Source of the DNA: Methylobacterium sp. Leaf118
GTDB taxonomy: Bacteria; Pseudomonadota; Alphaproteobacteria; Rhizobiales; Beijerinckiaceae
DNA: 34,635 nt
Direction: 5' to 3'
Assembly (NCBI RefSeq): GCF_920984675.1
Contig: NZ_CAKLBV010000050.1
Coordinates: 1-34,635 of the forward strand
Under the pieces are notes generated by a model. The model was not told where the DNA came from. It worked only from the letters and a program-made list of their open reading frames with translations, and ran no database searches. A program made the translations under genes and the position numbers. Positions 7,668 through 14,871 of this stretch are shown piece after piece. Numbering within the stretch: position 1 is the first letter of the stretch; the number at the start of each line of letters is the position of its first letter.

Positions 7668-9494
7668 TCACTCCACCGTGACGGACTTGGCGAGGTTGCG
7701 CGGCTGGTCCACGTCTTTCCCCATGAAGACGGCGGTGTGGTAGGCGATGAGCTGCACCGGCACCGCGTAGACGATCGGCGCCACCACCGGGTCCACGTCC
7801 GGCATGGTGAGCGTCGCCAGGGTGTCGAGCCCGGCCGCCGCCGCGCCGCGGGCATCGCCCACGAGGATGATCCGGCCGCCGCGGGCGGCGACCTCCTGCA
7901 TGTTCGAGACGGTCTTCTCGAAGATCGCGTCGTGGGGCGCGATCACGATCACCGGCACGCTCTCGTCGATCAGCGCGATGGGTCCGTGCTTGAGCTCGCC
8001 CGCGGCATAGCCCTCCGCGTGGATGTAGCTGATTTCCTTGAGCTTCAGGGCGCCTTCGAGGGCCATCGGGTAGCTGGTGCCGCGCCCCAGATACAGCACG
8101 TCCCGGGCGCGGGCGATCTCGCGGGCGAGCGCCTCGACCTGCGGCTCCAGCGTGACCGATTCCGCCATCAGCCCCGGCACGGTGATGAGCGCGTCGACGA
8201 GCGCCCGCTCGCGGGCCGCGTCGATCGTGCCCCGCGCCCGGCCGGCCGCGATGGCGAGGCAGAGCAGCACGGTCAGCTGGCAGGAGAAGGCTTTCGTGGA
8301 GGCCACCCCGATCTCGGGCCCCGCCAGCGTCGGCATCACCGCGGAGGATTCCCGGGCAATGGTCGAGGTCGGCACGTTGACCACCGCCAAGGTGTGCTGC
8401 CCCTGGGATTTCGCGTAGCGCAGCGAGGCCAGGGTGTCGGCGGTCTCGCCGGATTGCGAGATGACCAGCGTCAGCCCGCCCTCCTCCAGCGGCGGCTCGC
8501 GGTAGCGGGTCTCGGAGGCCACATCGATTTCGACGGGCAGCCGCGCGATCGTCTCGAACCAGTACTTGGCGACGAGCCCGGCGTAATAGGCAGTGCCGCA
8601 GGCGGTGATCGACAGCCGCGAGAGCCGGGCGAAATCGAAGGGCAGGGCCCCCGGCAGCACGACCTTGCCCCCGGCCATGTCGACGTAATGGGCCAGCGTG
8701 CGGCCCACCACCTCGGGCTGCTCGTGGATCTCCTTGGCCATGAAGTGGCGGTGGTTGCCCTTGTCGACGAGGTAGGCCTGCGCGACGATCCTCTGGCGGG
8801 CCCGCGCGACCGGGCGGCCGTCGATGTCGCGGATCTCGGCGCCCGCGCGGGTCAGGATCGCCCAGTCGCCCTCGTCGAGATAGGTGATCTCGTCGGTGAA
8901 GGGGGCGAGCGCCAGGGCGTCGGAGCCGAGATAGGTCTCGCCCCGGCCGAAGCCGATGGCCAGCGGCGCGCCATGGCGGGCGCCGATCAGGAACTCCTCC
9001 TCGCCCGCGAACAGGAAGCCCAGGGCGAAGGCCCCGCGCAGGCGGGGCAGGGCGGCCTCGACCGCCGCCACGGGACCCAGGCCCTGCGCCATCAGGTGAT
9101 CGACCAGCCGGGCGACGACCTCGGTGTCGGTGTCGGACTCGAACCGGGCGCCGGCCGCTTCGAGTTCGCTCTTCAGCTCGCGAAAATTCTCGATGATGCC
9201 GTTATGGACCACCGCCAGCCGCTCGGTGGCGTGGGGGTGGGCGTTGGTCTCGGTCGGGCGGCCATGGGTCGCCCAGCGGGTGTGGCCGATGCCGATGGCC
9301 CCCGCGAGCGGCATCTCCGCGAGCTTGCGCTCGAGGTTCGACAGCTTGCCCTCCGCCCGCCGACGCACCAGCCGGCCGCGCTCCAGGGTGGCGAGGCCGG
9401 CGGAATCGTAGCCGCGATATTCGAGCCGCCGCAGGGCCTCGATCATCGGGCCCGCGACCGCCTCGCGCCCGACGATGCCGACGATTCCGCACAT
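7668..9494 (-). CDS. glmS: Glutamine--fructose-6-phosphate aminotransferase (isomerizing)
   Basis: A 608-residue enzyme that makes glucosamine-6-phosphate from fructose-6-phosphate and glutamine, the first step toward UDP-GlcNAc for peptidoglycan and LPS. It begins MCGIVGIVG, with Cys2 the glutaminase nucleophile after Met removal. The class II glutaminase domain (residues 1-220) shows LEYRGYDSAG, HTRWATHG, VVHNGIIENF and SDTDTE. Two SIS sugar-isomerase domains follow (about 290-420 and 460-590), with ACGTAYYAG, SQSGETADTL and GRGTSYPMALEGALKLKE. The C-terminus is AKSVTVE as in the family. Full length. A GAGGA ribosome-binding site precedes ATG 9494. I see no glmS ribozyme, which is expected outside Gram-positive bacteria. 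Confidence 0.98.
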   Translation of the reverse strand: MCGIVGIVGREAVAGPMIEALRRLEYRGYDSAGLATLERGRLVRRRAEGKLSNLERKLAEMPLAGAIGIGHTRWATHGRPTETNAHPHATERLAVVHNGIIENFRELKSELEAAGARFESDTDTEVVARLVDHLMAQGLGPVAAVEAALPRLRGAFALGFLFAGEEEFLIGARHGAPLAIGFGRGETYLGSDALALAPFTDEITYLDEGDWAILTRAGAEIRDIDGRPVARARQRIVAQAYLVDKGNHRHFMAKEIHEQPEVVGRTLAHYVDMAGGKVVLPGALPFDFARLSRLSITACGTAYYAGLVAKYWFETIARLPVEIDVASETRYREPPLEEGGLTLVISQSGETADTLASLRYAKSQGQHTLAVVNVPTSTIARESSAVMPTLAGPEIGVASTKAFSCQLTVLLCLAIAAGRARGTIDAARERALVDALITVPGLMAESVTLEPQVEALAREIARARDVLYLGRGTSYPMALEGALKLKEISYIHAEGYAAGELKHGPIALIDESVPVIVIAPHDAIFEKTVSNMQEVAARGGRIILVGDARGAAAAGLDTLATLTMPDVDPVVAPIVYAVPVQLIAYHTAVFMGKDVDQPRNLAKSVTVE

Positions 9495-9667
9495 GATCGA
9501 TCCTCACACCGTCCGGCCGGGACACGCCCGGCATCCCGGAGCGGGACACCGGCCCGGGCCGGCTCGCTGCGGTGCAAGAGCCGGACCCGCGGCCGAGTGG
9601 TACTCCCGCGCGAAGCCGGGCTTGTACCGGATCACGGCGGCACAAGGCCAGCGCGGGCAGAGGGCCA

Positions 9668-10141
9668 TCAGCCGAGCGTTTTCACCAGCGCGGTCAGCTG
9701 GTCGGCGCACTGCCCCCAGCCGGCCTCGAACCCCATCGCTTCGTGGGTCCGGCGATCCTCCAGCGTCCAGTGGCGGGCGCGCGCGGTGTAGCGGGTGCCG
9801 CCGGCCTCGTCGGCGAAGGTGAGGATCACCGTCAGGAACGGCTTGTCCGACGGGACCCAGGCGGAGCGGTAGGCGTCGGTGACGACGAGGCGCGCGTCGG
9901 GCACCACCTCGAGGTAGACGCCGGGATGGGGCATGTCCTGCCCCTCGGGACTGCGCATCACGATCAGGCTCGCGCCGCCGGGCCGCACGTCGAGTTCGGC
10001 GACCGGGGTCGTGTAGGGCTTCGGGGCGAACCACTGCTTGAGGAGGTCGGGCTCGGTCCAGGCCCGCCACAGCGCCCGGCGGGGTACCGGGATCAGGCGG
10101 GTCAGAACGAGGTCGCGGGGGTCGTCGGCGTCGCGGGTCAT
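9668..10141 (-). CDS. AHSA1/SRPBCC-domain protein
   Basis: A 157-residue soluble protein of the activator-of-Hsp90-ATPase-like (AHSA1, START/Bet v1 fold) family. Landmarks are VLTRLIPVPRRALWRAWTEP near the N-terminus, LLKQWFAPKPYTTPVAELDVRPGG, a central DAYRSAWVPSDKPFLTVILTF segment and the terminal FEAGWGQCADQLTALV helix. Start ATG 10141 follows a GAGGGAG ribosome-binding site. It lies just downstream of the VOC gene on the same strand; small SRPBCC and VOC genes are often neighbours. The function is probably ligand binding or stress-related. No catalytic residue is diagnostic. Confidence 0.88.
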   Translation of the reverse strand: MTRDADDPRDLVLTRLIPVPRRALWRAWTEPDLLKQWFAPKPYTTPVAELDVRPGGASLIVMRSPEGQDMPHPGVYLEVVPDARLVVTDAYRSAWVPSDKPFLTVILTFADEAGGTRYTARARHWTLEDRRTHEAMGFEAGWGQCADQLTALVKTLG

Positions 10142-10181
10142 GGGAGGCTCCCTCGAGATGGTCAGGCCGGGCGCGGGTCGT

Positions 10182-10253
10182 GTCGCTGGGTCTATTCCTA
10201 GGCCTATCCCTTGGCCTGTTCCTGGGCCTGTCCGTTGGGCTGTCCCTTGGCCT
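10182..10253. repeat. 12-bp-period tandem repeat (six units) at the 3' end of the VOC gene
   Basis: Six consecutive 12-bp units close to GTCCCTTGGCCT (10182, 10194, 10206, 10218, 10230, 10242), each with 1-4 substitutions. The stop of the VOC gene (10204-10206) lies inside the array. The reverse strand therefore encodes a Gln/Gly/Lys tail with four-residue period at the end of that protein. One of several such arrays in the window. Confidence 0.8.
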
Positions 10254-10677
10254 GGTTCATCGCCCAGGTCACCCCGAACGGGTCGCGCAGCTGCCCGTAG
10301 ACGTCGCCCCAGAACATCTCCTGATAGGGCATCACCACCGTGGCGCCGGCCGCCACCGCCCGGTCCCACCACGGCGCGATCGCGTCGACCGGCAGGAGCA
10401 GGCTGAAGCTCTGCGGGGCCTGGAGCGGGTGGCCGTGCTCGGGAAAGGCGTCCGACAGCATCAGCGAGGAGCCGTTGAGGTAGAGGTGGACATGCATGGT
10501 CCGGCCCTGCGCGTCGGCCGGGATGGCGGCGACGATCTCGGCCGCGAAGGCTTCTCGGTAGAACGCGGCCGCCCGCATCGCGCCGTCGACCGTGAGGTAG
10601 GCGATCACGCCGCCCCGGGTCGGCGGCGGCGCGCCCGCCGGATTCGCCTCGGTCGCGTGGGTCTGCGTCGCGCTCAT
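10204..10677 (-). CDS. VOC-family (PhnB-like glyoxalase/bleomycin resistance fold) protein
   Basis: A 157-residue protein with the PhnB-like VOC layout: GVIAYLTVDGAMRAAAFYREAF, a MHVHLYLNGSSLMLSDAFPE segment, VDAIAPWWDRAVAAGATVVMPYQEMFWGD, and the family ending YGQLRDPFGVTWAM. It contains no obvious drug-resistance specificity. ATG 10677 is chosen over ATG 10698 because GAGGAG lies about 9 bases upstream. After the normal family C-terminus (TWAMNQ) about 15 extra residues rich in Gln, Gly and Lys are encoded by the 12-bp repeat array, a slippage-derived tail. The SRPBCC gene lies downstream on the same strand. Confidence 0.88.
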   Translation of the reverse strand: MSATQTHATEANPAGAPPPTRGGVIAYLTVDGAMRAAAFYREAFAAEIVAAIPADAQGRTMHVHLYLNGSSLMLSDAFPEHGHPLQAPQSFSLLLPVDAIAPWWDRAVAAGATVVMPYQEMFWGDVYGQLRDPFGVTWAMNQAKGQPNGQAQEQAKG

Positions 10678-10817
10678 CGTCGGGTTCTCCTCGTGCATCG
10701 TCCGTTCCCCGGTATGCCGCCCGAGGACGGACGGACAGCCTGCCCGCCGACAGGGCCTCGACGGAATTTTTGCATCCACGCCCGTCCGGTCCGATCGCCG
10801 CAGCCCCCTGCGCCCTC

Positions 10818-10842
10818 GGAACGATCGAGTCGGGCTCCCGTT
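10818..10842 (+). promoter_or_regulatory. EcfG-type general stress promoter, GGAAC-N16-CGTT
   Basis: GGAAC at 10818-10822 and CGTT at 10839-10842, spacer exactly 16, is a full match to the alphaproteobacterial EcfG consensus. It is oriented toward the SDR gene, whose ATG lies 76 bases further on. It would drive the SDR and, through tight spacing, the disulfide reductase-like flavoprotein. Confidence 0.6.
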
Positions 10843-10917
10843 GGCCCGCCACTCTGACCGGAGAATGGCCGCGTCGACGCCCGGCGGCCGGAAGGAACGT
10901 CTCACAAGGAACCTCTC

Positions 10918-11724
10918 ATGGATCTCGGCATCAGCGGGCGCGTCGCGGTGGTCACCGGGGGTGATTCCGGCATGGGCTACGCCAGCGCGGAGCATCTCCT
11001 GCGCGAGGGCGTCCGCATCGTCCTCTCCGACCTGAAGGAGACGGAGCTGACCGAGGCCGCCGGCCGGCTCTCGGCGCTCGGCGCGGTGAAGGCCTGCCAG
11101 GCGGACCTCTCCACGAACGAGGGTGCGCTCACGCTGCGCGACTTCGCCCGGAGCGCCTTCGACGCCGAGCCCACGATCCTCGTCAACGCCGCGGGCGTGA
11201 CCGGCGCCACCGGCGATTTCCTGGAGATCGACGATGCGGGCTGGCTCGCGACGATCCAGGCCGACCTGATGGCCTCGGTGCGGGTCGCCCGCGCCTTCAT
11301 CCCCGGCATGCGGGCGGCGGGCTGGGGGCGGATCGTCTTCTTCACCTCGGAGGACGCGGTCCAGCCCTATGTCGAGGAACTGCCCTACTGCGCCGCCAAG
11401 GCCGGGCTCATGAACCTGACCAAGGGCCTGTCCAAGGCCTACGGCGCAGACGGGGTTCTCGTGAACTCGGTGGCGCCCGCCTTCGTCGCCACGCCGATGA
11501 CCGACGCCATGATGGAGAAGCGGGCGGACACGCTCGGCGTCTCCTTCGACGAGGCGGTCGGGAGCTTCCTCGACGAGAACCGCCCCGGCATCGTCGCGCG
11601 CCGTCGCGGGCGGGCCGACGAGGTCGCGGCGGCGGTGGCGTTCCTCTGTTCCGAGCGGGCGAGCTTCATCACCGGCGAGAACCTGCGGGTCGACGGCGGC
11701 GCCGTCCTCACCATGGCGGCCTGA
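10918..11724 (+). CDS. SDR-family NAD(P)-dependent oxidoreductase
   Basis: A 268-residue classical short-chain dehydrogenase. It has the cofactor loop TGGDSGMG at 13-20, NAAG at 90-93, catalytic Ser144, and the Tyr157-Cys-Ala-Ala-Lys161 catalytic motif. The C-terminus GENLRVDGGAVLTM is typical of the family. An acidic residue (Asp38 in VLSDLK) at the end of the second strand suggests preference for NAD over NADP. AAGGAA precedes the ATG. The gene ends four bases before the flavoprotein gene, so the two are probably co-transcribed from the EcfG-type promoter at 10818. Substrate unknown. Confidence 0.93.
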   Translation: MDLGISGRVAVVTGGDSGMGYASAEHLLREGVRIVLSDLKETELTEAAGRLSALGAVKACQADLSTNEGALTLRDFARSAFDAEPTILVNAAGVTGATGDFLEIDDAGWLATIQADLMASVRVARAFIPGMRAAGWGRIVFFTSEDAVQPYVEELPYCAAKAGLMNLTKGLSKAYGADGVLVNSVAPAFVATPMTDAMMEKRADTLGVSFDEAVGSFLDENRPGIVARRRGRADEVAAAVAFLCSERASFITGENLRVDGGAVLTMAA

Positions 11725-11728
11725 TCCG

Positions 11729-13138
11729 ATGCGCGAGATCGAGCGCGAGATCGAGTGCGAGATCGAGTGCGAGATCTCTTGCGACGTGGCGGTGATCGGG
11801 GCCGGGACCGCCGGCATCGCGGCCCACCGCGCCGCCCTGGGGGAGGGGGCGCGGAGCCTGCTGATCGAGCAGGGCCCCGGCGGCACCACCTGCGCCCGGG
11901 TCGGCTGCATGCCCTCGAAGCTCCTGATCAGCGCCGCCGAGGCCGCGCATGGGGCCCGCGGGGCGGAGACCTTCGGGATTTCCGTCGGCGGCGTACAGGT
12001 CGACGGGCCGCGGGTGCTCGGGCGGGTGCGGGCCCTGCGCGACGATTTCGTCGCCTCGGTCTTCGACGGGCTCGCGGACCTGCCCGCGGAGTCGCGCCTC
12101 ACCGGCCGGGCGGTGTTCGAGGGGCCGCAGACCTTGCGCGTCGGCGATCACACTCGCCTGCGCTTCAAGGCGGCCGTGCTCGCCTCCGGATCGAGCCCGA
12201 GCCTGCCGACGCCGCTCCGCGCCCTGGGCGCGCGCGCCCTCACCACCGACACGCTGTTCGAGATCGCGGACCTGCCCGATTCCCTCGCCGTACTCGGCGC
12301 CGGCCCGGTGGGGCTCGAACTCGCGCAGAGCATGGCCCGGCTCGGCGTGCGGGTCAGCCTGTTCGATCCCGGCGACAGCGCCGGGGGCCTGCGCGACCCC
12401 GACCTGACGCGGGCCGCCCGCGCCATCTTCTCCGAGGCCTTCGACCTGCATCTCGGTGCCGAGGTCGAGGGCGCCGAACCGGACGGGGAGGGCGTGCGCC
12501 TGACCTGGAGCGGCGGCGGCGCGGGCCGGTTCGCCCGGGTCCTCGCCGCCGCCGGCCGGTCCCCGAACCTCGCCGGGATCGGCCTCGAGCAGACCGGCGC
12601 GCGCCTGGACGCGCGGGGCAGCCCGGCCTTCGATCCGCACTCGCTCCACTGCGAGGGCTCGGCCCTGTTCATCGCGGGCGACGCCAACGCGGACCGGCCG
12701 ATCCTGCACGAGGCGAGCCGCCAGGGGCGCATCAGCGGCCGCAACGCCGCGCGCCTCGCCGCGGGCGGGCCGCTCGAACGGCCCCGGCGCTGGGTGGCGC
12801 TCGCGATGGTGTTCAGCCAGCCGCAGATCGCGGTCGTCAGCGGCGGCTTCGACCCGGAGGCGGGCCACCGGATCGGCCGGGCGGACTTCGGCCGGCAGGG
12901 CCGGGCCCGGGTCATGGACCGGGCGCAAGGCGGCCTCCGCCTCTATGCCGCGCCGGGCGGGCGCCTCGTCGGCGCCGAGATGATCGGCCCGGAGGTCGAG
13001 CACCTCGCCCATCTCGTCGCCCACGCGGTCCAGGACGGGCTCGACGTCGCCACCTTCCGCGACCGTCCGTTCTACCACCCGACCCTGGAAGAAGCCCTCG
13101 ACACCGCCCTGTCGGATTTGGCCGGGCAGCGCGGCTAG
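11729..13138 (+). CDS. FAD-dependent pyridine nucleotide-disulfide oxidoreductase (dihydrolipoyl dehydrogenase/mercuric reductase type)
   Basis: A 469-residue flavoprotein. It has an N-terminal FAD Rossmann motif GAGTAG (24-29) and a redox-active disulfide CARVGC (Cys55/Cys60) followed by MPSKLL. A second nucleotide-binding GAGPVGLELAQ and a FIAGDAN segment precede the dimerization domain, which ends with His450-Pro-Thr-Leu-Glu-Glu455, the His-Glu catalytic pair of this class. The fold is that of dihydrolipoyl dehydrogenase, glutathione and mercuric reductases. The C-terminal Cys pair of MerA is absent and no dehydrogenase-complex genes are adjacent, so the substrate is open. The first 19 residues (Glu-Ile-Glu-Cys repeats) come from a 12-bp repeat and look like an added leader. 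No ribosome-binding site is seen; coupling to the SDR four bases upstream is likely. Confidence 0.9.
   Translation: MREIEREIECEIECEISCDVAVIGAGTAGIAAHRAALGEGARSLLIEQGPGGTTCARVGCMPSKLLISAAEAAHGARGAETFGISVGGVQVDGPRVLGRVRALRDDFVASVFDGLADLPAESRLTGRAVFEGPQTLRVGDHTRLRFKAAVLASGSSPSLPTPLRALGARALTTDTLFEIADLPDSLAVLGAGPVGLELAQSMARLGVRVSLFDPGDSAGGLRDPDLTRAARAIFSEAFDLHLGAEVEGAEPDGEGVRLTWSGGGAGRFARVLAAAGRSPNLAGIGLEQTGARLDARGSPAFDPHSLHCEGSALFIAGDANADRPILHEASRQGRISGRNAARLAAGGPLERPRRWVALAMVFSQPQIAVVSGGFDPEAGHRIGRADFGRQGRARVMDRAQGGLRLYAAPGGRLVGAEMIGPEVEHLAHLVAHAVQDGLDVATFRDRPFYHPTLEEALDTALSDLAGQRG
11732..11779. repeat. 12-bp-period tandem repeat (four units) at the 5' end of the flavoprotein gene
   Basis: Units at 11732, 11744, 11756 and 11768, consensus YGCGAGATCGAG, the first two identical. 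They encode Arg/Cys-Glu-Ile-Glu repeats immediately after the initiator Met and before the FAD-binding strand. The array differs in sequence from the other 12-bp arrays but has the same period and gene-end position. Confidence 0.8.
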
Positions 13139-13340
13139 ACGCTTCCACGGGGACAGGGAACCTCGTCCCGGGCCTGCCTCCCCTCCGCGCGTCACCCTCC
13201 AAAAACGGACCTTTTCACGTTCTTAACGCCGTTCTCATCCCGGACGAGGACATTCGGCCGCGCGAGCGCGGGGCGTTCCGGCGCGTTGTCGAGGCGCCGG
13301 GTTCGTCCCGGGCGCGCCGGGGCGGGCTCCGGCGCGTGGG

Positions 13341-14573
13341 ATGCGAGAGGACCGGACGGCCGTGGAAGCAAGCATAGTCCGAGACGCGCGCGAGGCCGTG
13401 CTGGCGCGGCAGCGGGCGCTCAAGATGGCGAAGTCCCCTCATGCCTATGTCCGCGGCAACACCCTGAAATTCTACGAGTGGCTGGACGGGTTGCCCCGCG
13501 GCACGCTGCCGGAGGGCCCGCCGGTCTGGATCTGCGGCGATTGCCATCTCGGCAATCTCGGCCCCCTCGCCGATGCGGAGGGGGAGGTCGAGGTGCAGAT
13601 TCGCGACCTCGACCAGACCGTCATCGGCAACCCGACCCACGATCTCGTCCGCCTCGGCCTGTCGCTCGCCAGCGCCGCGCGCGGCTCCAACCTGCCCGGC
13701 GTCGTCACGAGCCAGATGCTGGAGGCGATGGTCCGGGGCTACGCCCGGGGTCTCGCCGAACCCGGCGACGACGATGCGCGCCCGCCGGAGCCCGACGCGG
13801 TGCGGACCGTGCGGCGGCGGGCCCTGGGCCGGCATTGGAAGCACCTCGCCCGCGAGCGCCTGAAGGATGTCGAGCCGGAAATCCCACTCGGGCGCCGGTT
13901 CTGGGCCCTCGACGCGGAGGAGCGCACCGCCCTGCGCGACCTGTTCCGCCAGGACGGGGTGCGCGATCTCGTGCTCGCCCTGAACGGGCGCGGGGAGGGC
14001 ACGACGATGCGCCTGCTCGACGCCGCCTACTGGATGAAGGGATGCTCCTCCCTCGGCTTCCTGCGCTACGCGGCGCTGGTGCGCATCGAGGGGGACGGCA
14101 AGCGCCGCCTCGCGCTCGTCGATGTGAAGGAGGCGGTCCCGGCGGCCGCTCCGCCGGCCCCGGGCGTCCGGATGCCCGACGACCCGGCCGAGCGGGTCGT
14201 GGCCGGCGCACGGGCGCTCTCGCCCCATCTCGGCGAGCGCATGCTGCCGGCCCGGCTCCTCGACAAGCCGGTTTTCGTGCGCGAGCTGCTGCCCCAGGAC
14301 CTCAAGCTCGACATCGACCAGTTCAGCCGGGCGGAGGCCGTGCAGGCCGCCCATTACCTCGCCCATGTCGTCGGCCGGGCGCATGGCCGGCAGATGACCG
14401 GAAAGGTCCGCGCCGCCTGGCGGCGCGCCGTCGTGAAGGACGGGGCGAAAGGTGCGCGGACGGGGGAGGGCGCACCGTCCTGGCTCTGGTCGAGCGTGGT
14501 CGAACTCGCCGGTCGACACGAGGTCGGCTACCTGCAGCATTGCCGCTCCTACGCGGATGCCGAGGCCGCCTGA
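13341..14573 (+). CDS. DUF2252 family protein
   Basis: A 410-residue soluble protein with the DUF2252 blocks: KMAKSPHAYVRGNTLKFYEWL near residue 35, WICGDCHLGNLGP near 65, IRDLDQTVIGNPTHDLVRLGLSLA near 90-113, a central YWMKGCSSLGFLRYAALV, and C-terminal KLDIDQFSRAEAVQAAHYLAHVVGRAHGRQM. The GDxHLxNxG and (N/R)D-D motifs resemble the catalytic loop and metal-binding Asp of aminoglycoside-phosphotransferase/kinase-like folds. A kinase-like activity is thus possible but unproven. The start is uncertain: ATG 13341 has no clear ribosome-binding site, while GTG 13362 has GAGAGGA about 10 bases upstream and would drop seven residues. It stands alone after the flavoprotein gene with a 200-bp gap. Confidence 0.85.
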   Translation: MREDRTAVEASIVRDAREAVLARQRALKMAKSPHAYVRGNTLKFYEWLDGLPRGTLPEGPPVWICGDCHLGNLGPLADAEGEVEVQIRDLDQTVIGNPTHDLVRLGLSLASAARGSNLPGVVTSQMLEAMVRGYARGLAEPGDDDARPPEPDAVRTVRRRALGRHWKHLARERLKDVEPEIPLGRRFWALDAEERTALRDLFRQDGVRDLVLALNGRGEGTTMRLLDAAYWMKGCSSLGFLRYAALVRIEGDGKRRLALVDVKEAVPAAAPPAPGVRMPDDPAERVVAGARALSPHLGERMLPARLLDKPVFVRELLPQDLKLDIDQFSRAEAVQAAHYLAHVVGRAHGRQMTGKVRAAWRRAVVKDGAKGARTGEGAPSWLWSSVVELAGRHEVGYLQHCRSYADAEAA

Positions 14574-14599
14574 CGCCGGGCCGCCCGGGTGCGCCGGCC

Positions 14600-14659
14600 G
14601 GGCCTCCTGCCGGGCCTCTTGCCAAGCCTCCTGCCAGACCTCTTGCCGGGCCCCTGGGC
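14600..14659. repeat. 12-bp-period tandem repeat (about five units) after the DUF2252 gene
   Basis: Units GGGCCTCCTGCC (14600), GGGCCTCTTGCC (14612), AAGCCTCCTGCC (14624), AGACCTCTTGCC (14636), and a decayed fifth at 14648. The array begins 26 bases after the DUF2252 stop and is not translated in the annotated gene. Its unit is nearly the same as that of the array at 24201-24260. Confidence 0.8.
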
Positions 14660-14712
14660 GCGGCGGTGGCACCGCGGCCGGCGCCGGGGGCGAGCCCTGC
14701 GGGTCGTCCCGT

Positions 14713-14737
14713 TGAACGTTCCGAGGCGCTGCGTCGT
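14713..14737 (+). promoter_or_regulatory. Possible EcfG-like promoter of the phytochrome gene (one mismatch)
   Basis: TGAAC at 14713-14717 and CGTT at 14734-14737 with a 16-base spacer differ from the GGAAC-N16-CGTT consensus only at the first base. It points toward the phytochrome gene, 134 bases ahead. Considerably weaker evidence than the two perfect matches elsewhere in the window. Confidence 0.3.
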
Positions 14738-14871
14738 TAAGGCTCGTTCGCGCGCTGGAATCCGGTGCGGCGCGGAAGCCGTTCCCTGGCGAAAACAGTG
14801 TATCATTTCAGACAATATCTTCGATCGACAAGCATTTCGCCGCAGCCTGCCGCGTCTGTGACAGGAGACAT

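Larger units (their letters stand above)
14574..14871. other. Intergenic region upstream of the phytochrome gene
   Basis: About 300 bp without a gene. It holds a 12-bp-period repeat (14600-14659), a near-consensus EcfG-type element (14713-14737) and an AT-rich stretch at 14790-14835, followed by AGGAG at 14863-14867 before the phytochrome GTG. Confidence 0.5.

Noticed and set aside
10204..10677. Bleomycin or fosfomycin resistance protein
   Set aside because: The sequence follows the PhnB-like VOC pattern, and no resistance-specific residues or context are visible.
10204..12102. One continuous 632-codon reverse frame spanning the SDR gene and the VOC gene
   Set aside because: Only its last 157 codons are protein-like (VOC). 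The rest is antisense to the SDR and flavoprotein genes.
11729..13138. Mercuric reductase (merA)
   Set aside because: The redox motif and fold fit, but the C-terminal vicinal Cys pair and N-terminal HMA domain are absent and no mer genes are nearby.
13157..13180. EcfG promoter upstream of the DUF2252 gene
   Set aside because: GGAAC is present at 13157 but no CGTT follows at a 16-17 base spacing.
14600..14659. CRISPR-like repeats
   Set aside because: Units are 12 bp, directly adjacent and without spacers, and no cas genes are present.
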